64,000 bases of DNA, from the NCBI RefSeq assembly GCF_000615445.1, contig NZ_BALY01000002.1:1-64000 (forward strand). Direction: 5' to 3'. The DNA comes from Lactobacillus hamsteri DSM 5661 = JCM 6256. Lineage in GTDB: Bacteria > Bacillota > Bacilli > Lactobacillales > Lactobacillaceae. Every line of letters begins with the position of its first letter. Position 1 is the stretch's first letter. Positions 61,980 through 64,000 of the stretch are shown piece by piece. A program made the position numbers and the translations under genes. The notes under the pieces were generated by a model. The model searched no databases and had not been told where the DNA came from. It saw nothing but the letters and a program-made list of their open reading frames with translations.

Positions 61980-62675
61980 ATGAAGATTGCGATTATTGTT
62001 CCAATGGAAATTGAAGCAGAATATTACCGCAAGAATTTTCACTCAGAAGATAAGGAAATGTTCGGATCAACTGTATTCGAACATTTTTCCGTTAATGGTA
62101 ATGATATTTACCTTGGTTTGAGTGGAATTGGTAAAGTTCAAGCTGCAATGAATTTAGCAAGTTTATTGAGTAATGTGGATATAGACATGATCTTTATGAC
62201 TGGATCTGCGGGTTCAATGAATGAAGATGTACATAAAGAAGATTTAGTATTTCCAAGTGAATTTGCGTACCATGATGCGCATAATACTATGGCAGGTGAC
62301 TATGTTGAAGGACAAATTCCTCAAGAACCTGCAAGATTTAAGTTAGATTCACCTCAACGTACTGCATTTGGCGAATATTTAAAATCTCGAGGTATTGAGT
62401 ATAAGGAAGGCCTAGTTGTAACTGGAGATTCATTTATTGCTTCTGATGCTCAAAAAGATGCAATTAGAAAGAATTTCTCAGATGCCTTAGGCGTCGAAAT
62501 GGAAGGTGCAGCTTTTGCACAAGTTGCTTACCATTTTAATAAGCCATTGATTGCTATGCGTGCAATTTCTGATAATGGTGATGAAGATGCTAATGAAGAC
62601 TTTGATGCTTTTGTTAAAAAAGTAGGAGCTAAGGCAGCTAAGTTAATTTGTGATTATGTTGAAAATTTAAATTAA
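61980..62675 (+). CDS. mtnN: 5'-methylthioadenosine/S-adenosylhomocysteine nucleosidase
   Basis: Cleaves SAH and MTA to adenine plus ribosyl products; its SRH product is the LuxS substrate. The 231 residues show MKIAIIVPMEIEAE, GLSGIGKVQAAMN, and the C-terminal VEMEGAAFAQVAY and RAISDNGDEDA with catalytic Glu and Asp. ATG 61980 is chosen since GAGGAAG sits 5 bases upstream; the TTG at 61968 is inside that site. Confidence 0.96.
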   Translation: MKIAIIVPMEIEAEYYRKNFHSEDKEMFGSTVFEHFSVNGNDIYLGLSGIGKVQAAMNLASLLSNVDIDMIFMTGSAGSMNEDVHKEDLVFPSEFAYHDAHNTMAGDYVEGQIPQEPARFKLDSPQRTAFGEYLKSRGIEYKEGLVVTGDSFIASDAQKDAIRKNFSDALGVEMEGAAFAQVAYHFNKPLIAMRAISDNGDEDANEDFDAFVKKVGAKAAKLICDYVENLN

Positions 62676-62753
62676 TCCTATTTGTGAGCATTTAAGTATA
62701 AATAGTTGCTTTTAAAAAGAAAGTAACTTATTATTAATAAGCGAGGAAAAACT

Positions 62754-63095
62754 ATGGCAAATAAAGTTGTGATTAATGGTGATAATCGTAAATTTACGTT
62801 GAGTCCTGATATTAAGCTTTATGCTTTAATTGATGCAGGTTTTACTAAAACAGCTAAAGGCAACTATAATTATGAACATCCTTTATATAATGACTCACCT
62901 TATAATGCTCCAACTAAGCTTAAGATGACTATTAATAAAGAATTGTCTCATTTAACAATGGTTGTTACTGATCGCAATGGTTTGCAAAAGGTTAATATTT
63001 TTAAGAACAAGCAATTAGCGCCAACTGTTGAACTTTTAAATTACATTTTAAAAGATCTTGAAGAGCGTAAAATTATTGTTCCAGTAAAGGATTGA
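62754..63095 (+). CDS. DUF1831 family protein
   Basis: 113 residues, soluble, of the DUF1831 family found in Lactobacillales directly upstream of mnmA and often near a cysteine desulfurase. Function unknown; the setting suggests a link to tRNA 2-thiolation or Fe-S handling. Ends 4 bases before mnmA. Confidence 0.72.
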   Translation: MANKVVINGDNRKFTLSPDIKLYALIDAGFTKTAKGNYNYEHPLYNDSPYNAPTKLKMTINKELSHLTMVVTDRNGLQKVNIFKNKQLAPTVELLNYILKDLEERKIIVPVKD

Positions 63096-63099
63096 TTGA

Positions 63100-64000
<901 letters not shown>

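Overview
The window is a stretch of core chromosome from an AT-rich Lactobacillus. Gene content, T-box leaders, a Lacto-usp/6S-like RNA locus and the murT, mraZ-dcw and atpBEFHAGDC arrangements all fit the L. acidophilus / helveticus / crispatus / gasseri complex. I cannot fix the species from sequence alone.

Layout. 1-2.9 kb: ltaS (lipoteichoic acid synthase, running off the left edge) divergent from a VanZ-family membrane protein. 3-4.4 kb: pgi. 4.4-7.0 kb: a broken drug-exporter gene (DHA2-type MFS) carrying an amber codon at position 3 and an insertion of about 1.2 kb of an IS200/IS605-type, TnpB-only element whose tnpB is itself decayed. 7.1-8.4 kb: a serine hydrolase and a tRNA-Glu(CTC)/tRNA-Gln(CTG) pair. 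8.5-11.1 kb: a methionine/activated-methyl-cycle block, with a T-box, a 40-residue membrane protein, a YxjG/YxjH-type methionine synthase, luxS, a second T-box and then an internally deleted metN. 11.1-16.9 kb: murT (minus) and tdk-prfA-prmC-tsaC, upp. 17-23.5 kb: the complete F1Fo ATPase operon. 23.5-26.6 kb: DUF1146, an mreB paralogue (mbl), yidD, DUF2969, rodA. 26.7-30.5 kb (minus): usp, a small membrane protein, the Lacto-usp RNA, rarA, yueI and rpsD with its structured leader. 30.5-35.5 kb: ezrA, a nifS-thiI pair, an RsuA-type pseudouridine synthase. 35.6-41 kb: T-box(Val)-valS-folC-HAD phosphatase-radC. 41.1-43.8 kb: mreBCD and a tiny DUF4044 gene. 43.9-57.9 kb: DUF3397 and the dcw cluster (mraZ rsmH ftsL pbp mraY murD murG divIB ftsA ftsZ sepF ylmG ylmH divIVA). 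57.9-64 kb: T-box(Ile)-ileS, a cold-shock-domain protein, a NUDIX hydrolase, an unknown membrane protein, mtnN, DUF1831 and mnmA (running off the right edge).

How the genes work together. Most of the window serves envelope synthesis and division (ltaS, murT, rodA, two MreB paralogues, mreCD, ezrA, dcw), proton-driven ATP synthesis/acid homeostasis (atp), and translation (prfA, prmC, tsaC, rpsD, valS, ileS, thiI, mnmA, tRNAs). The methionine synthase, luxS and mtnN together recycle S-adenosylhomocysteine to methionine and give AI-2 as a by-product.

Main anomalies. Four genes that are normally essential (prfA, rodA, ftsA, ileS) each lack exactly one base, while the rest of each reading frame is intact; this points to errors in the sequence more than to biology. 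True decay is seen in the MFS exporter, tnpB and metN. I found no CRISPR array, no prophage, and no clearly novel multi-gene system. The least-explained items are the 40-residue membrane protein under Met T-box control, the unusually short ileS T-box, the three-repeat operator before mraZ, and murT without an adjacent gatD.
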